Assembly (NCBI GenBank): GCA_023387235.1 | Contig: JAEWIJ010000120.1 | Span: 1-64,000, forward strand | Reading direction: 5' to 3' | Source of the DNA: Pseudomonadota bacterium | Lineage (GTDB): Bacteria; Pseudomonadota; Alphaproteobacteria; Rhizobiales; Hyphomicrobiaceae | DNA: 64,000 nucleotides | In this document: positions 1 to 10,072 of the stretch, in pieces | Layout: every line of letters begins with the position of its first letter | Numbering within the stretch: position 1 is the stretch's first letter | Translations under genes and position numbers: made by a program | Notes under the pieces: generated by a model | What the model saw: only the letters and a program-made list of their open reading frames with translations | The model's database searches: none | What the model was told of the DNA's origin: nothing

Positions 1-2174
1 TGGCCGAGCGAGTAGCCGCCCATGACCTGCGCGATCTGGATGACCTGCTCCTGGTAGATGATGACGCCGTAGGTTTCCTTGAGAATGCCTTCGAGCATCG
101 GATGCAGGTAGTCGACGGGCTCGTCGCCGTGCTTGCGATTGATGTACGTCGGGATGTTGTCCATGGGGCCGGGGCGATAGAGCGCCACCATGGCGATGAT
201 GTCTTCGAGACGGTCGGGCTTCAGGCGCTTCAAGCTCTCGCGCATGCCCGTACTTTCGAGCTGGAACACGCCCGCCGTATCGGCCTTGGCGAGAAGCTCG
301 TAGGCCTTCGTATCGGTGACGGGCAGCGTCGCGAGATCGATCTTGATGCCGTGGCCGCGTTCGATCAGCTCCAGCGCCTTCTGCAGAACGGTCAGCGTCT
401 TCAGTCCGAGGAAGTCGAACTTCACGAGGCCCGCAGCTTCGACGTACTTCCAGTTGAACTGCGTGACCGGCATGTTCGAGCGCGGATCACGATATACCGG
501 CACCAGCTCGTCGAGCGGGCGGTCGCCGATCACCATGCCGGCGGCGTGCGTCGACGCGTGGCGATAGAGACCTTCGAGTTTCTGCGCGATTTCGAGCAGA
601 CGTGCGACGACGGGCTCGTTGTCCCGCTCCTCCTGCAGCTTGGGCTCGCCGGCAATGGCGTCCGGCAACGACACCGGATTGGCGGGATTGTTCGGCACGA
701 GCTTGCAGAGGCGGTCGACCTGCCCGTACGGCATCTGCAGAACGCGGCCGACGTCGCGCAGCACGGCGCGCGCCTGCAGCTTTCCGTGCGTGATGATCTG
801 TGCCACGCGATCGTGGCCGTACTTGTCCTGCACATAGCGGATGACTTCGTCGCGCCGGTCCTGGCAGAAGTCGATGTCGAAGTCCGGCATCGAGACGCGC
901 TCGGGATTGAGAAAGCGCTCGAACAGCAACCCGAAACGCAGCGGATCGAGATCCGTGATGGTGAGCGCCCAGGCAACGAGTGAGCCCGCGCCCGAGCCAC
1001 GGCCCGGCCCGACGGGAATGCCGTTCGCCTTGGACCATTTGATGAAGTCTGCAACGATCAGGAAGTAACCCGGGAATTTCATTCCCTTGATGATGCCGAT
1101 CTCGTACTGCAGGCGCTTCTCGTAGTCCTCCCTGGTGAAGCCCGGTGCGAGCGGGTTCATTTCGAGCCGCTTGACGAGCCCTTCCTCGGCCTGGCGCGCA
1201 AACTCCGCGTCCTCTGCTTCGGCGCGCTCTTCGGCCGTCGCGTCAGCCTTGGTCTTCACGAAGTTCGGCAGAATGGGTTTGCGGCCGCGCGGACGATACG
1301 CGCAGCGCCGCGCGATCTCGACCGTGCTCGCCAGCGCCTCGGGCAGATCGGCGAACACCTTGGCCATGGCCTCGGCGCTCTTGAAGGAATGCTCCGGCGT
1401 CAGGCGACGGCGATCGTCCTCATTGAGATAGCGGCCCTCGGCGATGCACAGCAGGGCGTCGTGCGCCTCGTAGTCGCCGGGCTCGGCGAAGTAGCATTCG
1501 TTGGTTGCGACGAGCGGCAGGTCCTCGTCGTAGGCGAGATCGATGAGCTGCGGCTCGACGAGTTTTTCCTGCGGGGTGCCGTGCCGCTGAAGCTCGACAT
1601 AGAGGCGGTCGCCGAAGATGTCTTTGAGCTTCTTCACGCGCGCCGATGCGATGGCCGCGTGATTGTCGGCGATCGCCTTGTCGATCGGGCCGTCGGGTCC
1701 GCCCGTGAGCGCGATCAGGCCCTCCGCGTGCGTGGCGATATGGCTGATCCTGGCGTAGGGCGCTTCGCCATCGCTCGTGCCCATGTGTGCGCGGCTCGCG
1801 ATCTTCAGCAGATTGCCGTAGCCGATCTCGCTCATCGCGAGGAGCGCGAGCAGGCCGTCGCGATGCGGAGCCGGCAGGGCCGGCAGCCCGGCGATGCCGG
1901 GGCCGGATCGGTCGACTTCCTCGAAGTCGACGGCGAGGCTGATGCCGACAATCGGCTGGATGCCGCTGCCCGCGAGCTTGTCCGAGAACTCGAGCGCGCC
2001 GAAGAGATTGTTCGTGTCCGTGAGCGCGAGCGCCGGAAAGCCGAGCTTGGCCGCGCGTTTGGCGAGCGCACCGATCGGCAGGGCGCCTTCGAGCAGCGAA
2101 TAGGCCGAATGCACCTTGAGGTGCACAAACGTCGGGCCGGCGGGCGGGGCGCCTGCGAGAATCGGTTTTGTCAT
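1..2174 (-). CDS. dnaE: DNA polymerase III subunit alpha (partial, N-terminal part)
   Basis: Catalytic subunit of the replicative DNA polymerase III holoenzyme. About 724 codons are present from ATG 2174; the rest lies beyond base 1 (the family is usually near 1150 residues). The N-terminus carries the PHP domain ([15 protein letters not shown] near residue 15). The polymerase domain follows, with the RGSGAGSLV segment and the catalytic acidic motif [12 protein letters not shown], and the visible part ends in the [15 protein letters not shown] region. The frame is open throughout with no internal stop. The long open frames on the other strand here are antisense shadows. It is transcribed away from the HAD-like gene that starts at 2282, so the roughly 110-bp gap probably holds divergent promoters. 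Product is certain; only completeness is limited by the window. Confidence 0.97.
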   Translation of the reverse strand, partial: MTKPILAGAPPAGPTFVHLKVHSAYSLLEGALPIGALAKRAAKLGFPALALTDTNNLFGALEFSDKLAGSGIQPIVGISLAVDFEEVDRSGPGIAGLPALPAPHRDGLLALLAMSEIGYGNLLKIASRAHMGTSDGEAPYARISHIATHAEGLIALTGGPDGPIDKAIADNHAAIASARVKKLKDIFGDRLYVELQRHGTPQEKLVEPQLIDLAYDEDLPLVATNECYFAEPGDYEAHDALLCIAEGRYLNEDDRRRLTPEHSFKSAEAMAKVFADLPEALASTVEIARRCAYRPRGRKPILPNFVKTKADATAEERAEAEDAEFARQAEEGLVKRLEMNPLAPGFTREDYEKRLQYEIGIIKGMKFPGYFLIVADFIKWSKANGIPVGPGRGSGAGSLVAWALTITDLDPLRFGLLFERFLNPERVSMPDFDIDFCQDRRDEVIRYVQDKYGHDRVAQIITHGKLQARAVLRDVGRVLQMPYGQVDRLCKLVPNNPANPVSLPDAIAGEPKLQEERDNEPVVARLLEIAQKLEGLYRHASTHAAGMVIGDRPLDELVPVYRDPRSNMPVTQFNWKYVEAAGLVKFDFLGLKTLTVLQKALELIERGHGIKIDLATLPVTDTKAYELLAKADTAGVFQLESTGMRESLKRLKPDRLEDIIAMVALYRPGPMDNIPTYINRKHGDEPVDYLHPMLEGILKETYGVIIYQEQVIQIAQVMGGYSLG

Positions 2175-2281
2175 GGCCAGAAGGTAGCCGATGGCAGGTG
2201 CGAGCCAAATGGGCTGCTGAGGGCCGGTGTGGCAGCCGTGGATTTGTGTAGGATGGCCTTGACAATCAAGGAGCTACAACA

Positions 2282-2980
2282 ATGGACGGCATCAAAGCGC
2301 TGACATTCGATACGGGCGGGACGGTGCTCGACTGGCATGGCGGTCTCTCGCGGGTCATGGCCGAGGTCGCCGGCAGGCGCGGGCTCAAGGCCGACTGGGT
2401 GGCGGCAACGAACGAGTACCGGCGCCGTTCGCTCGGGACGATCGTCAATCAGCTCGGGCCGCGCTTCAATTTCGACGACGTGCACCGCGATCAGCTCGAC
2501 CGCGTCGTGCAGGACTTCGGCCTCGGCGCGCTGACGAAGGAGGAGCGCGACGAAATCTGGCGCGCCTGGTTCGCGCTCGATGCCTGGCCGGACTTCGTGC
2601 CGGGACTGAACCGGCTGCGGGCGAAGCTCCCGTGCGTGTCCTTCACGCTGCTGACGCCGCGCCTCGTGATCGATGTATCGCGGCGCAACGGCATCACGTG
2701 GGACTGCATCATCAGTTGCGAGATGCTGGGCGTCTACAAAGTGCGGCCCGAAGCATATCAGGCAACGGCCAAGCTGCTGCAGTTGAAGCCGGCCGAAATC
2801 CTGATGGTCGCGTGCCACAACTTCGATCTCGACGCGGCGCGCAAGGAAGGCATGAAGACCTGTTTCGTGAAACGCCCGCTCGAATGGGGGCCGGCCGGTC
2901 CGCCCGATCCGACGCCCAATCCGGCGTGCGATCTCGTCGTCGATGGCTTCGAGGAACTGGCGGAGAGGATGGGCTGCTGA
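2282..2980 (+). CDS. HAD-superfamily hydrolase, (S)-2-haloacid dehalogenase-like
   Basis: 232 residues, typical of type II haloacid dehalogenase-like enzymes, which use an aspartate nucleophile to cleave C-halogen or phosphate bonds. The nucleophile motif is at the N-terminus (LTFDTGGTVLDW, Asp10), with a following helical cap region. The motif-III lysine lies in VYKVRPEAY and the acidic motif IV is ACHNFDLDAAR. The ATG has an AGGAG just upstream (cAAGGAGctacaacaATG). It is a single gene closed by the hairpin at 3002-3030. Seen: HAD motifs and length. Known: this subgroup includes haloacid dehalogenases and uncharacterised phosphatases. The substrate cannot be decided from sequence, and the asparagine-rich active-site residues of proven dehalogenases were not checked. 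Confidence 0.8.
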   Translation: MDGIKALTFDTGGTVLDWHGGLSRVMAEVAGRRGLKADWVAATNEYRRRSLGTIVNQLGPRFNFDDVHRDQLDRVVQDFGLGALTKEERDEIWRAWFALDAWPDFVPGLNRLRAKLPCVSFTLLTPRLVIDVSRRNGITWDCIISCEMLGVYKVRPEAYQATAKLLQLKPAEILMVACHNFDLDAARKEGMKTCFVKRPLEWGPAGPPDPTPNPACDLVVDGFEELAERMGC

Positions 2981-3001
2981 GGCGCTCAGGGCGCGAAAGA
3001 A

Positions 3002-3030
3002 AAAGCCCCGGCGTGGCAAGCCGGGGCTTT
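3002..3030 (+). terminator. Rho-independent terminator of the HAD-like gene
   Basis: A perfect 11-bp stem (3002-3012 with 3020-3030) with a 7-base loop, GC-rich in the middle, A-rich on the 5' side and ending in TTT. It begins 22 bases after the stop codon at 2980. The symmetric A/T flanks could let it act in both directions, but no reverse-strand gene ends here. Confidence 0.85.
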
Positions 3031-3100
3031 ACAATCTCGCTGGCGCTCAGGGGGAGAGGGGGAATTGCCGAACGAGATATCCAGTAATCCCCTTGTAATT

Positions 3101-3153
3101 TTATCCACTGCGTTCGTCCATAAACAGACTAAGGCGGAAATGAGTTATCCACA
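3101..3153 (+). other. Pair of DnaA-box-like sites in a 266-bp gene-free gap
   Basis: The gap between the HAD terminator (3030) and the end of cca (3297) contains a perfect DnaA box, TTATCCACA, at 3145-3153 and a one-mismatch box, TTATCCACT, at 3101-3109. The stretch around them is clearly more A+T-rich than its neighbours. Two boxes in the same orientation 44 bases apart could be an origin fragment, a DnaA titration site or chance. No coding frame is convincing here. Confidence 0.4.
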
Positions 3154-3296
3154 GATTCAAAGGTCGATCGGGTCATATAAGGTTGCTTCACGCCGGTGCC
3201 GCGTATAGGCCCGCATCCGCGTTGCGATCGAATCTGCTTTTCACTTCATAAGCTTCCGGAATGGATAGGGTTCGCGCGAGCACAACGCGTGCCTGT

Positions 3297-4559
3297 TCAG
3301 TGAGAATCGCGTGCGCGCGCGGCAAGGCGCGCCCGCAGCCCCTCGGTATCGAGGGCGAAGTCGCCCGCGATCCACTCGGCCTCGATCTCGGCGAGGAGGG
3401 CGCCGACGGCCGGTCCCGGCGCAAGGCCGAGCGCGAGCGCGTCCCGCCCGCCGAGCGGAAACTCGGGTACTGACCATTGCCCGGGCAGCGCGGCGAGCAT
3501 CTCCCATGCCGCGACGTCGGCGGCGCTTTCGGCACTGGCGCAGCCCGCCATGACCATGCGCCGCCAGCTATCCACGCCTGAGGCATAGAGCGCGCGGCGG
3601 CGTTCGCGATCGTCGAGTGCGGCAAGTGCCATCAGCCGCGGATCGATGACGACGAGCGCGCGTGCTTCCTCGCGTGACAGACGCAAGCGCTCCGCGAGAT
3701 GCGCGCGATCCTCCTCCACGGCAACGGCGAGCACGGAAAGGCGCAGCAGCGGATCGGCCGACCGCTTGCGTTCGCCATCCTGCGCGACGAGCCGCGTGAG
3801 TGTGCCGATGCGCGGCGCGCGACCGAGGATCGCGACGAGGAAGCCATGCGTCGCCATGACCGCAATCATCTCTGCGGCACCCGGCGCCTCGAGCAGCTTC
3901 AAGAGCTCCGCGCGCACGCGCTCTGCGGAAAGATGCGCGAGCATGTGGTGCTCGTCGGCGCACGCCGCGAGACCTTCGGCATCGACCGGCCCCGTGCTGT
4001 AGCGCGCATGAAAGCGGAAGAAGCGCAGGATGCGCAGTGCGTCCTCGCGAATGCGCGCTCGGGCATCGCCGATGAAACGGACGCGCCGCGCGGCGAGATC
4101 GGGAAGACCGCCTACAGGATCGCTGATCGCGCCGTCGGCATCGCAGTAGAGCGCGTTGATCGTAAAGTCGCGCCGGCGCGCGTCCGCCGCCCAGTCGGCC
4201 GTGAAAGCGACGCGCGCGTGCCGTCCGAACGTCTCGACGTCTTCGCGCAGTGTCGTGACCTCGAAGGGTACGTGATTGGCGACGACCGTGACGGTGCCAT
4301 GGCTCGCGCCTGTCGGGATGGCCTGCAGGCCGGCAGCATTCGCGGCCGCCATCACTTCGTCGGGCTTCGCCGTCGTCGCGATGTCGATGTCGGTAACGGG
4401 CTCGTCGAGCAAGGCATTGCGCACGGTGCCGCCGACGATGCGCGATTCATGTCCCGCTGCGGCCAGCGCCGCAAGCACCGCGCGCGTCTCCGGACGCTCG
4501 AGCCAGGGCGCTCCGGCAAGCGTCGTCGGGATCGTGATGGCGGGGGCTGCAGGGCGCAT
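3297..4559 (-). CDS. cca: CCA tRNA nucleotidyltransferase (class II, PcnB family)
   Basis: 420 residues. Adds or repairs the 3' CCA end of tRNAs in the cytoplasm; the family also contains poly(A) polymerases. The nucleotidyltransferase head carries IVGGTVRNALLD followed by TDIDIAT, the two metal-binding aspartates of the class II signature (residues about 41-62). Next are the RRRDFTINALYCD and DPVGG motifs, and the ERhxxE-like segment ALRILRFFRFHARY. The C-terminal half is the variable tRNA-binding helical region, with no HD domain. It is the last gene of a reverse-strand run: DUF6111 ends 15 bases upstream and the Nudix gene overlaps DUF6111, so co-transcription is likely. CCA-adding rather than poly(A) activity is inferred from gene length and the usual alphaproteobacterial cca-Nudix neighbourhood. 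Confidence 0.9.
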   Translation of the reverse strand: MRPAAPAITIPTTLAGAPWLERPETRAVLAALAAAGHESRIVGGTVRNALLDEPVTDIDIATTAKPDEVMAAANAAGLQAIPTGASHGTVTVVANHVPFEVTTLREDVETFGRHARVAFTADWAADARRRDFTINALYCDADGAISDPVGGLPDLAARRVRFIGDARARIREDALRILRFFRFHARYSTGPVDAEGLAACADEHHMLAHLSAERVRAELLKLLEAPGAAEMIAVMATHGFLVAILGRAPRIGTLTRLVAQDGERKRSADPLLRLSVLAVAVEEDRAHLAERLRLSREEARALVVIDPRLMALAALDDRERRRALYASGVDSWRRMVMAGCASAESAADVAAWEMLAALPGQWSVPEFPLGGRDALALGLAPGPAVGALLAEIEAEWIAGDFALDTEGLRARLAARARDSH

Positions 4560-4573
4560 GTCACCTGACCAGC

Positions 4574-4855
4574 TTATTTTGATTCACCGGGCTTCAGTTC
4601 ACCGGGCTCGATCTTGCCGCCCGTGCCGAGATGCGGCGGGACATAGACTTGCCCCGGCTTGCCACCGGACGTCGAGCCGAACGCAATGAGGACGACGAGC
4701 ACGAGCACGGTGCCGGAGAGCATGAGCCAGAAGAACGGGGCATCGTCCAGCACACCGTCCTTCTCGTCCGGCTTCCGCGTCAGCAGCACATAGGTGACGT
4801 AGACGGCCGTCGGGAGGAGAAAGAGGACGACGTTCTCGATGACGACGCGGATCAT
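4574..4855 (-). CDS. DUF6111 family small membrane protein
   Basis: 93 residues with two predicted membrane segments (about 7-25 and 44-60) separated by a charged stretch (RKPDEKDG), and a glycine/proline-rich C-terminal tail. This layout matches the alphaproteobacterial DUF6111 family, which regularly lies between a CoA-type Nudix gene and cca. Its ATG (4855) overlaps the Nudix stop by four bases (ATGA), implying translational coupling. Function unknown. Confidence 0.8.
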   Translation of the reverse strand: MIRVVIENVVLFLLPTAVYVTYVLLTRKPDEKDGVLDDAPFFWLMLSGTVLVLVVLIAFGSTSGGKPGQVYVPPHLGTGGKIEPGELKPGESK

Positions 4856-5529
4856 CCCCCGTAAAGCCTTTCGTGAAGGTTCTTGAGCATGCCGGCCGTC
4901 GCTCCCCAGATGTAGTGCTCGCCGAACGGCATGGCGTAGTAGTGGCGCTCGCGCCCGCGCCAGGGCCGCGAGTGGCGCTTGTGATTGACCTCATCCATGA
5001 GAAAAGCGAGCGGTACCTCGAACGTGCTCGCGACCTCGTTCGCATCGAGCGCGAGGACGAAGTCGGGCTTCACGAGGGCGACGACAGGCGTCACGAGAAA
5101 ACCCGTACCCGTGCGATAGCCATCGAGAAAACCGAGGGGCTCGACAAGCGAGCGCGGGAGGCCGATCTCCTCTTCGGCCTCGCGAAGAGCCGTATCCACC
5201 GCATCGACGTCCGTCGCCTCGACCTTGCCGCCCGGAAAGGCGATCTGGCCTGCGTGCGTGGAAAGGTGGGCCGTGCGCTCGGTCAGCAGCACAGTCAGCT
5301 CGGGTCGCGCGATGATCGGCACGAGCACGGCAGCCGCGCGGGCCGGCGCCATCACCTCGAAATCGGCAAGCATCTCGGGATTGAGATCCCAGTCGCTGCG
5401 CGCCCAGGCGCGGCCTGTGCGCGGGTCGAACACGCTCTCGCTCGGCGCATGGCAAAGGGCCGACGCAGCCCGCACGCGGAACTCGGGCTCCGTGTAGGTC
5501 GTCGGCGGTGCGGGGTGGACGACGGTCAT
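4852..5529 (-). CDS. Nudix hydrolase, CoA diphosphatase type
   Basis: 225 residues. Probably hydrolyses CoA or acyl-CoA diphosphate bonds. The CoA-specific signature LLTERTAHLSTHAGQIAFPG runs straight into the Nudix box: GGKVEATDVDAVDTALREA then EEEIGL, with the catalytic REAEEE glutamates present. The C-terminal YIWGATAGML segment is also typical of the NudL/CoA group. It starts the Nudix > DUF6111 > cca run and overlaps DUF6111 by four bases. The 95-base gap to the corC-like gene at 5625 separates it from the downstream end of that gene. Substrate is inferred from the family signature. Confidence 0.88.
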   Translation of the reverse strand: MTVVHPAPPTTYTEPEFRVRAASALCHAPSESVFDPRTGRAWARSDWDLNPEMLADFEVMAPARAAAVLVPIIARPELTVLLTERTAHLSTHAGQIAFPGGKVEATDVDAVDTALREAEEEIGLPRSLVEPLGFLDGYRTGTGFLVTPVVALVKPDFVLALDANEVASTFEVPLAFLMDEVNHKRHSRPWRGRERHYYAMPFGEHYIWGATAGMLKNLHERLYGG

Positions 5530-5624
5530 GGCACACGAGATATGGCCCCACTCGCGCGGCTTGGCAATCGCGCGTTTCGGTGCGCTGCGGGAGCGCCGTC
5601 GGCGGGAGTGTCTTGTGCGTGAAC

Positions 5625-6647
5625 CTATTTGGCGGCGGGGGCGACCGTGGCCTCGACCGGATCGGGGCGGAGGATGCGGACCTTCTTGACGCGGCGCGGG
5701 TCGGCGTCGATGACCTCGAACTCGATGCCGCTCTCGTGGCGCACGATCTCGCCGAGCGCGGGGACGCGACCGACCAGCGTGAACACGAGGCCGCCGAGCG
5801 TGTCGATGTCCTCCTCCTCGCCGTTCTTGAGAAGCTTGATGCCGAGATGCTCCTCGAGTTCCTCGATGGGCGTGCGCGCCTGCGCGATCAGGCCTTGCCG
5901 GGTGTCATCAACGATGTTGGCCGCTTCCGCGACGTCGTGCTCGTCCTCGATCTCGCCGACGATCTGCTCGACGAGATCCTCGATCGTGATGAGGCCGTCG
6001 GTGCCGCCGTATTCGTCGACCACCAGCGCCATGTGCACGTGCATCGCCTGCATCCGCACGAGCAGGTTCACCGCCGGCATGGACGGAGGGACGTAGAGCA
6101 CGCGACGGCGCAACTGGGCCGCGGCGATTTTCGTCGAAAGGTCGGCCTTGGCGAGGTCGATCTTCGGTGCTGCTGCAGGAGCAGTGCCGTCGGTCGGCGG
6201 GCTCGATCCCGCGCGCACGGCCGGCGCGCCGCCGCGCGTCAGGTAGGCCATGAGATCCTTGATGTGGATGACGCCCCGCGGATCGTCGAGCGTTTCGTGG
6301 AAGACGGGAATGCGCGAGACGCCGGAGGTATCGAAGAGGTGCAGCAGCTCGCCGAGCGTCGCGTCCTCCTCGATCGCGGTGATGTCGGCGCGCGGCACCA
6401 TGACGTCCTCGACCTTGAGCGTGCCGAACTCCAGGAGGCGCAGCAGCATTTCGCGCTCGGCCGGCGAGAAGCCCGTGCCCGTCTGGTCCTCCACGCGCAG
6501 CGTCTCGCCGAGCGTATCGCGCAGTGTCGGCTGGGTGCCGAGGCCGAGGCGGTTACGCAGCGCGGCAAGCCAGCCTTCGCTGCCCTTGGGGGCGTCGGCG
6601 CCGTTCGTACTCTCGGGGCGCGGACCGGTATCGTCGGAAAGGGTCAT
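5625..6647 (-). CDS. CBS-domain hemolysin/CorC family protein
   Basis: 340 residues. Soluble CorC/TlyC-type protein with no membrane segments: an N-terminal region, tandem CBS domains (from about residue 75: [17 protein letters not shown], then [21 protein letters not shown]; second CBS with [20 protein letters not shown]), then a CorC_HlyC C-terminal domain ([20 protein letters not shown]). An unusual Ala/Pro-rich insert of about 30 residues sits between the two CBS units (after AYLTRGG). The family is linked to divalent-cation homeostasis and, in this operon, to membrane/ribosome quality control. It follows ybeY by 46 bases, matching the conserved miaB-phoH-ybeY-corC order. The apolipoprotein N-acyltransferase gene that often follows is absent here. 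Confidence 0.9.
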   Translation of the reverse strand: MTLSDDTGPRPESTNGADAPKGSEGWLAALRNRLGLGTQPTLRDTLGETLRVEDQTGTGFSPAEREMLLRLLEFGTLKVEDVMVPRADITAIEEDATLGELLHLFDTSGVSRIPVFHETLDDPRGVIHIKDLMAYLTRGGAPAVRAGSSPPTDGTAPAAAPKIDLAKADLSTKIAAAQLRRRVLYVPPSMPAVNLLVRMQAMHVHMALVVDEYGGTDGLITIEDLVEQIVGEIEDEHDVAEAANIVDDTRQGLIAQARTPIEELEEHLGIKLLKNGEEEDIDTLGGLVFTLVGRVPALGEIVRHESGIEFEVIDADPRRVKKVRILRPDPVEATVAPAAK

Positions 6648-6693
6648 GTCTCAAATATCTGTCGATGTTTTGGGGGAGCGGTTGCGGACCTCG

Positions 6694-7275
6694 TCATGAG
6701 CGCGCCTCCGCGTAAGGGTCGGGAATGCCGAGGCGCGCGAGCAGCGCGGTCTCGAGCGTTTCCATTTGCTCGGCCTCGTCGTCGGTCTCGTGGTCGTAGC
6801 CCATGAGATGCAGGACGCCGTGGAGCAGCAGGTGCTGGAAGTGATGCGCCGGCGGGATGCCGGTGGCCACGGCCTCATCGCGCAGCGTTTCGAGCGCGAT
6901 GACGACGTCGCCGAGCGTCCGCGGCGCGTCGGTTGCCATGCCGGGCGGCGGCTCGGGCGCTGGGAAAGAGAGAACGTTGGTCGGGCTATCCTTGCCGCGG
7001 TAGACGGCATTGAGACGGCGCACGGCGGCATTGCTGCTCAGCGCGACCGCGGCCGAAGCCGGAAGCGCATCGGCGATCTCCGGTGCTTCGGCGAGCACGC
7101 GGCCGACGGCCGCAATCAGATCATCGACGGGGCCGAAGGATGCCCAGTCCCCGTCGTCGTCCACGCGTTCGAGGTCCAGTCGCAATCGCGACGGAGGTTC
7201 CTCGTCGCCGGACCGCTCGTCTCCACTGGCGGCAGCGCCGCCGGGGACCGCGGGTTGATCCAGAACCGTATTCAT
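6694..7275 (-). CDS. ybeY: Endoribonuclease YbeY (rRNA maturation factor)
   Basis: 193 residues. Metal-dependent single-strand endoribonuclease that matures 16S rRNA 3' ends and acts in 70S quality control. The zinc motif H-x3-H-x5-H is intact (LLLHGVLHLMGYDHETDDEA). Upstream are the conserved RLNAVYRGKDSPTNVLSFP segment and LGDVVIALET. The first 25 or so residues are acidic and poorly conserved. It lies 5 bases downstream of phoH, so the two are co-transcribed. Confidence 0.94.
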   Translation of the reverse strand: MNTVLDQPAVPGGAAASGDERSGDEEPPSRLRLDLERVDDDGDWASFGPVDDLIAAVGRVLAEAPEIADALPASAAVALSSNAAVRRLNAVYRGKDSPTNVLSFPAPEPPPGMATDAPRTLGDVVIALETLRDEAVATGIPPAHHFQHLLLHGVLHLMGYDHETDDEAEQMETLETALLARLGIPDPYAEARS

Positions 7276-7280
7276 CTGTC

Positions 7281-8363
7281 CTATTCCGTGCGCCCCTGAC
7301 CTCGCGCGAGTGTCGAGGCTAGGCCCGTGCCAAGCCCCGGCGCGCCGTCGTAGGCAGCGACGATGCGCGCGACAAGCTCACTGCGCACCACATCGGCCGA
7401 GGTGAAGTGCACCACCTCGATGCCTTTGACGCCCTCGAGGAGGCCGACGGCCTCGTCGAGACCCGACCTCTGCCCGGCGGGCAGGTCGATCTGGGTGGGA
7501 TCGCCGGTAACGACCATCCGCGATCCTTCGCCGTGGCGGGTCAGGAACATCTTCATCTGCATGCTCGTGGTGTTCTGCGCCTCGTCGAGGATGACGAAGG
7601 CATGCGCGAGCGTGCGGCCCCGCATGAACGCCAGGGGCGCAATCTCGATGATCCCGGCTTCGAGATCCCGCTCGACCTTTTCGGGCGGCAGAACGTCATA
7701 AAGCGCATCATAGAGGGGGCGGAGGTACGGGTCCACCTTCTCCCGCATGTCGCCCGGCAGGAAGCCGAGCCGCTCGCCGGCTTCGACGGCCGGGCGCGAG
7801 AGCACGATCCGCTCCACGAGGCCGCGCTCGAGGTAGGAGGCGGCCTGCGCGACGGCGAGGTAGGTCTTGCCGGTGCCGGCGGGGCCGGTGCCGAACACGA
7901 GATCGTGCTGGTCGAGGGCGCGGATATAGGCGCTCTGGGTCGGCGTGCGGGCCGTAACTATCCGCCGCCGCGTGCGAATCTGGGCTGTGCCGTCGTTGCG
8001 CGGCGCGCCCGAGCGGGCATGGCGGATAAGGCCGTCGATGTCGCCGGCGGAGACGTTCTCGCCCTTGCGCACGCGGTCGTATATAGCGTTCAGAACCTCG
8101 CGGCCGACCTCGCAGGCCGGCTGCGGACCGGTCAGCGTGACGACGTTGCCATGGGCGTGGGCTTCGATGCCAAGTCTGCTCTCGATGAGGGCGAGGTGGG
8201 AATCGTACTCGCCGAGCAGATGGGCCAGCAGCCTGTTGTCGTCGAAGGGCACGACGATACGGTGCTTGGCCCGCGTTCCCTCATGAGAAGCCTCTCTGGC
8301 GCTCTCAGGGGACCTTTCGGGTTTGGACGACCGTGAGGCCGCCGACCCGCGCGCAGTTGTCAA
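7281..8363 (-). CDS. phoH: PhoH family protein (YbeZ-type ATPase)
   Basis: 360 residues. P-loop ATPase that works with YbeY in RNA metabolism. An N-terminal KH-like region (VVPFDDNRLLAHLLGEYDSH onward) precedes the PhoH domain: Walker A GTGPAGTGKTYLAV, Walker B FVILDEAQNTT, and the VVTGDPTQIDLP sensor. The only plausible start in frame is TTG at 8363, preceded by GGAGAG about 8 bases upstream; no ATG occurs before the conserved domain. Order and spacing (miaB ends 79 bases upstream, ybeY starts 5 bases downstream) match the alphaproteobacterial operon. Confidence 0.92.
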   Translation of the reverse strand: MTTARGSAASRSSKPERSPESAREASHEGTRAKHRIVVPFDDNRLLAHLLGEYDSHLALIESRLGIEAHAHGNVVTLTGPQPACEVGREVLNAIYDRVRKGENVSAGDIDGLIRHARSGAPRNDGTAQIRTRRRIVTARTPTQSAYIRALDQHDLVFGTGPAGTGKTYLAVAQAASYLERGLVERIVLSRPAVEAGERLGFLPGDMREKVDPYLRPLYDALYDVLPPEKVERDLEAGIIEIAPLAFMRGRTLAHAFVILDEAQNTTSMQMKMFLTRHGEGSRMVVTGDPTQIDLPAGQRSGLDEAVGLLEGVKGIEVVHFTSADVVRSELVARIVAAYDGAPGLGTGLASTLARGQGRTE

Positions 8364-8441
8364 ATGTGGCTCTCCTGGCCGATTGCACGATGACGCGGCG
8401 CCGCTGCAACTCGATCCGGCCTCCGAGTCTCCAACAGCATA

Positions 8442-9797
8442 TCACGCCGCCCTGATCACACCAGAAAGACTATTGGGGCCCGCCTGCGCGATTTCAACCG
8501 GAATGATGCGGCCCATGAAGCCGGGCGCGGCCTCGGCGTGCACGGACTGGAGGTACGGTGAGCGTCCGATGAGCTGGCCCTCCCGGCGCCCGCGCCGATC
8601 GAAGAGCACCGGCAGCACGCGGCCGACGCATTCGGCATTGAACGAGGACTGCTGCTCCTCGAGCAGGGCCTGCAGGCGGGCCAGCCGCTCGACCTTCACG
8701 GCATCGGGGAGCTGTCCGTCCATGGTGGCGGCGGGCGTGCCGGGGCGTGCGCTGTACTTGAAGGAGTAGGCCTGCGCGAAGCGCACCTTGCGCACGATGT
8801 CGAGCGTCGCCTCGAAGTCCGCATCGCTCTCACCCGGAAAGCCGACGATGATATCGGTCGAGAGCGCGATGTCCGTGCGCGCGGCGCGGATGCGGGCAAC
8901 GAGATCGAGATACTCGGCGCCCGTGTGCTTGCGGTTCATGGCGGCGAGCACGTGATCGGAACCTGCCTGGAAGGGCAGGTGCAGGTACGGCATGAGCTTG
9001 TCGAGATCGCGATGCGCCGCGATCAGGTCCGCGCTCATGTCGCGTGGGTGGCTCGTCGTGTAGCGCAGACGCTCCAGGCCATCGATCCCGCCGAGGTGAT
9101 GCAGGAGATCGGCGAGCGAGGCCGTGCCGCCCTTGTCGTTCTCGCCGTGATAGGCATTGACGTTTTGCCCGAGCAGCGTGATTTCGCGCACGCCCGCATC
9201 GACGAGCCGGCGCGCCTCATCCGCGATCGCAGCGAGGCTGCGCGAGTACTCGGCGCCGCGCGTATAGGGCACGACGCAGAAGGTGCAGAATTTGTCGCAG
9301 CCCTCCTGCACGGTGAGGAAGGCGCTTGCCGGGCGCATTCGGGCCGGGACCTTGGCGCGCTCGGGAAGATGGCGGAACTTGTCGTCCTCGGGAAACTCGG
9401 TCTCGATGACGGGCTTGGCGGTGGCGCGATTGCGCGCGATCAGCCCGTTGATCTGGTGGTAGCTCTGCGGCCCGATGACGAGGTCGACGACCGGCGCGCG
9501 CCGGACGATCTCGTCGCCCTCGGCCTGGGCGACGCAACCGGCAACCGCAATGACGGTATCTTGGTCAGCCTCGGTGCGGCGCTCCTTGATGGCGCGCAGG
9601 CGGCCGAGCTCGGAGTAAACCTTTTCGGCAGCCTTTTCGCGAATATGGCAGGTGTTGAGAATAATCAGGTCGGCGTCCTCGGGGGCGCCGGTCTCCGAAT
9701 AGCCGCCGTCCGCGAGCGCCTCCGACATGCGCTCGCTGTCGTAGACATTCATCTGACAGCCGTAGGTCTTGATGAATACCTTCTTGGTAGAAGACAT
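8442..9797 (-). CDS. miaB: tRNA-2-methylthio-N6-dimethylallyladenosine synthase MiaB
   Basis: 451 residues from ATG 9797. Radical-SAM methylthiotransferase that modifies A37 of tRNAs reading UNN codons. The three N-terminal cluster cysteines are in [23 protein letters not shown] and [10 protein letters not shown]; the radical-SAM CxxxCxxC is in [19 protein letters not shown]-terminal TRAM domain follows ([20 protein letters not shown] to the end). The frame is open 20 codons further upstream, but the conserved MiaB N-terminus begins at [13 protein letters not shown] and a GGAG lies upstream, so 9797 is chosen. First gene of the miaB-phoH-ybeY-corC run. Confidence 0.95.
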   Translation of the reverse strand: MSSTKKVFIKTYGCQMNVYDSERMSEALADGGYSETGAPEDADLIILNTCHIREKAAEKVYSELGRLRAIKERRTEADQDTVIAVAGCVAQAEGDEIVRRAPVVDLVIGPQSYHQINGLIARNRATAKPVIETEFPEDDKFRHLPERAKVPARMRPASAFLTVQEGCDKFCTFCVVPYTRGAEYSRSLAAIADEARRLVDAGVREITLLGQNVNAYHGENDKGGTASLADLLHHLGGIDGLERLRYTTSHPRDMSADLIAAHRDLDKLMPYLHLPFQAGSDHVLAAMNRKHTGAEYLDLVARIRAARTDIALSTDIIVGFPGESDADFEATLDIVRKVRFAQAYSFKYSARPGTPAATMDGQLPDAVKVERLARLQALLEEQQSSFNAECVGRVLPVLFDRRGRREGQLIGRSPYLQSVHAEAAPGFMGRIIPVEIAQAGPNSLSGVIRAA

Positions 9798-10072
9798 GCG
9801 TGTCTCAACTCCGGACAGTCGGGGCGGCAAAGCCGTGCGCACGCACCCTGCGAGCAAGCTCCCTGCCAGAACGCCCCACCCCCTATTGTTTAACTATGGC
9901 AATGTCCGGCGCGTGCTGCAATGCACCATTCGGGTGAATGGTTGCCGGATGGTTCAGCAACCCGGGGCGTAGTCCGTCGAGTAGTCCCCGAGTAGTCCCA
10001 AGGGCGGGGGTCCGATTTCTGCCCTATTCGATCATGATACGCTCGGCCAACCGAGCAAGAGGGGGTCCGGTG

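Noticed and set aside
5508..6806. 432-codon forward open frame
   Set aside because: Antisense to the CorC-like CBS-domain gene; no start signal and shadow composition.
9969..9998. Three GTAGTCC repeats upstream of the ThiE-like gene
   Set aside because: Short, unevenly spaced and without symmetry; could be chance in a GC-rich gap. Not reported as an operator.
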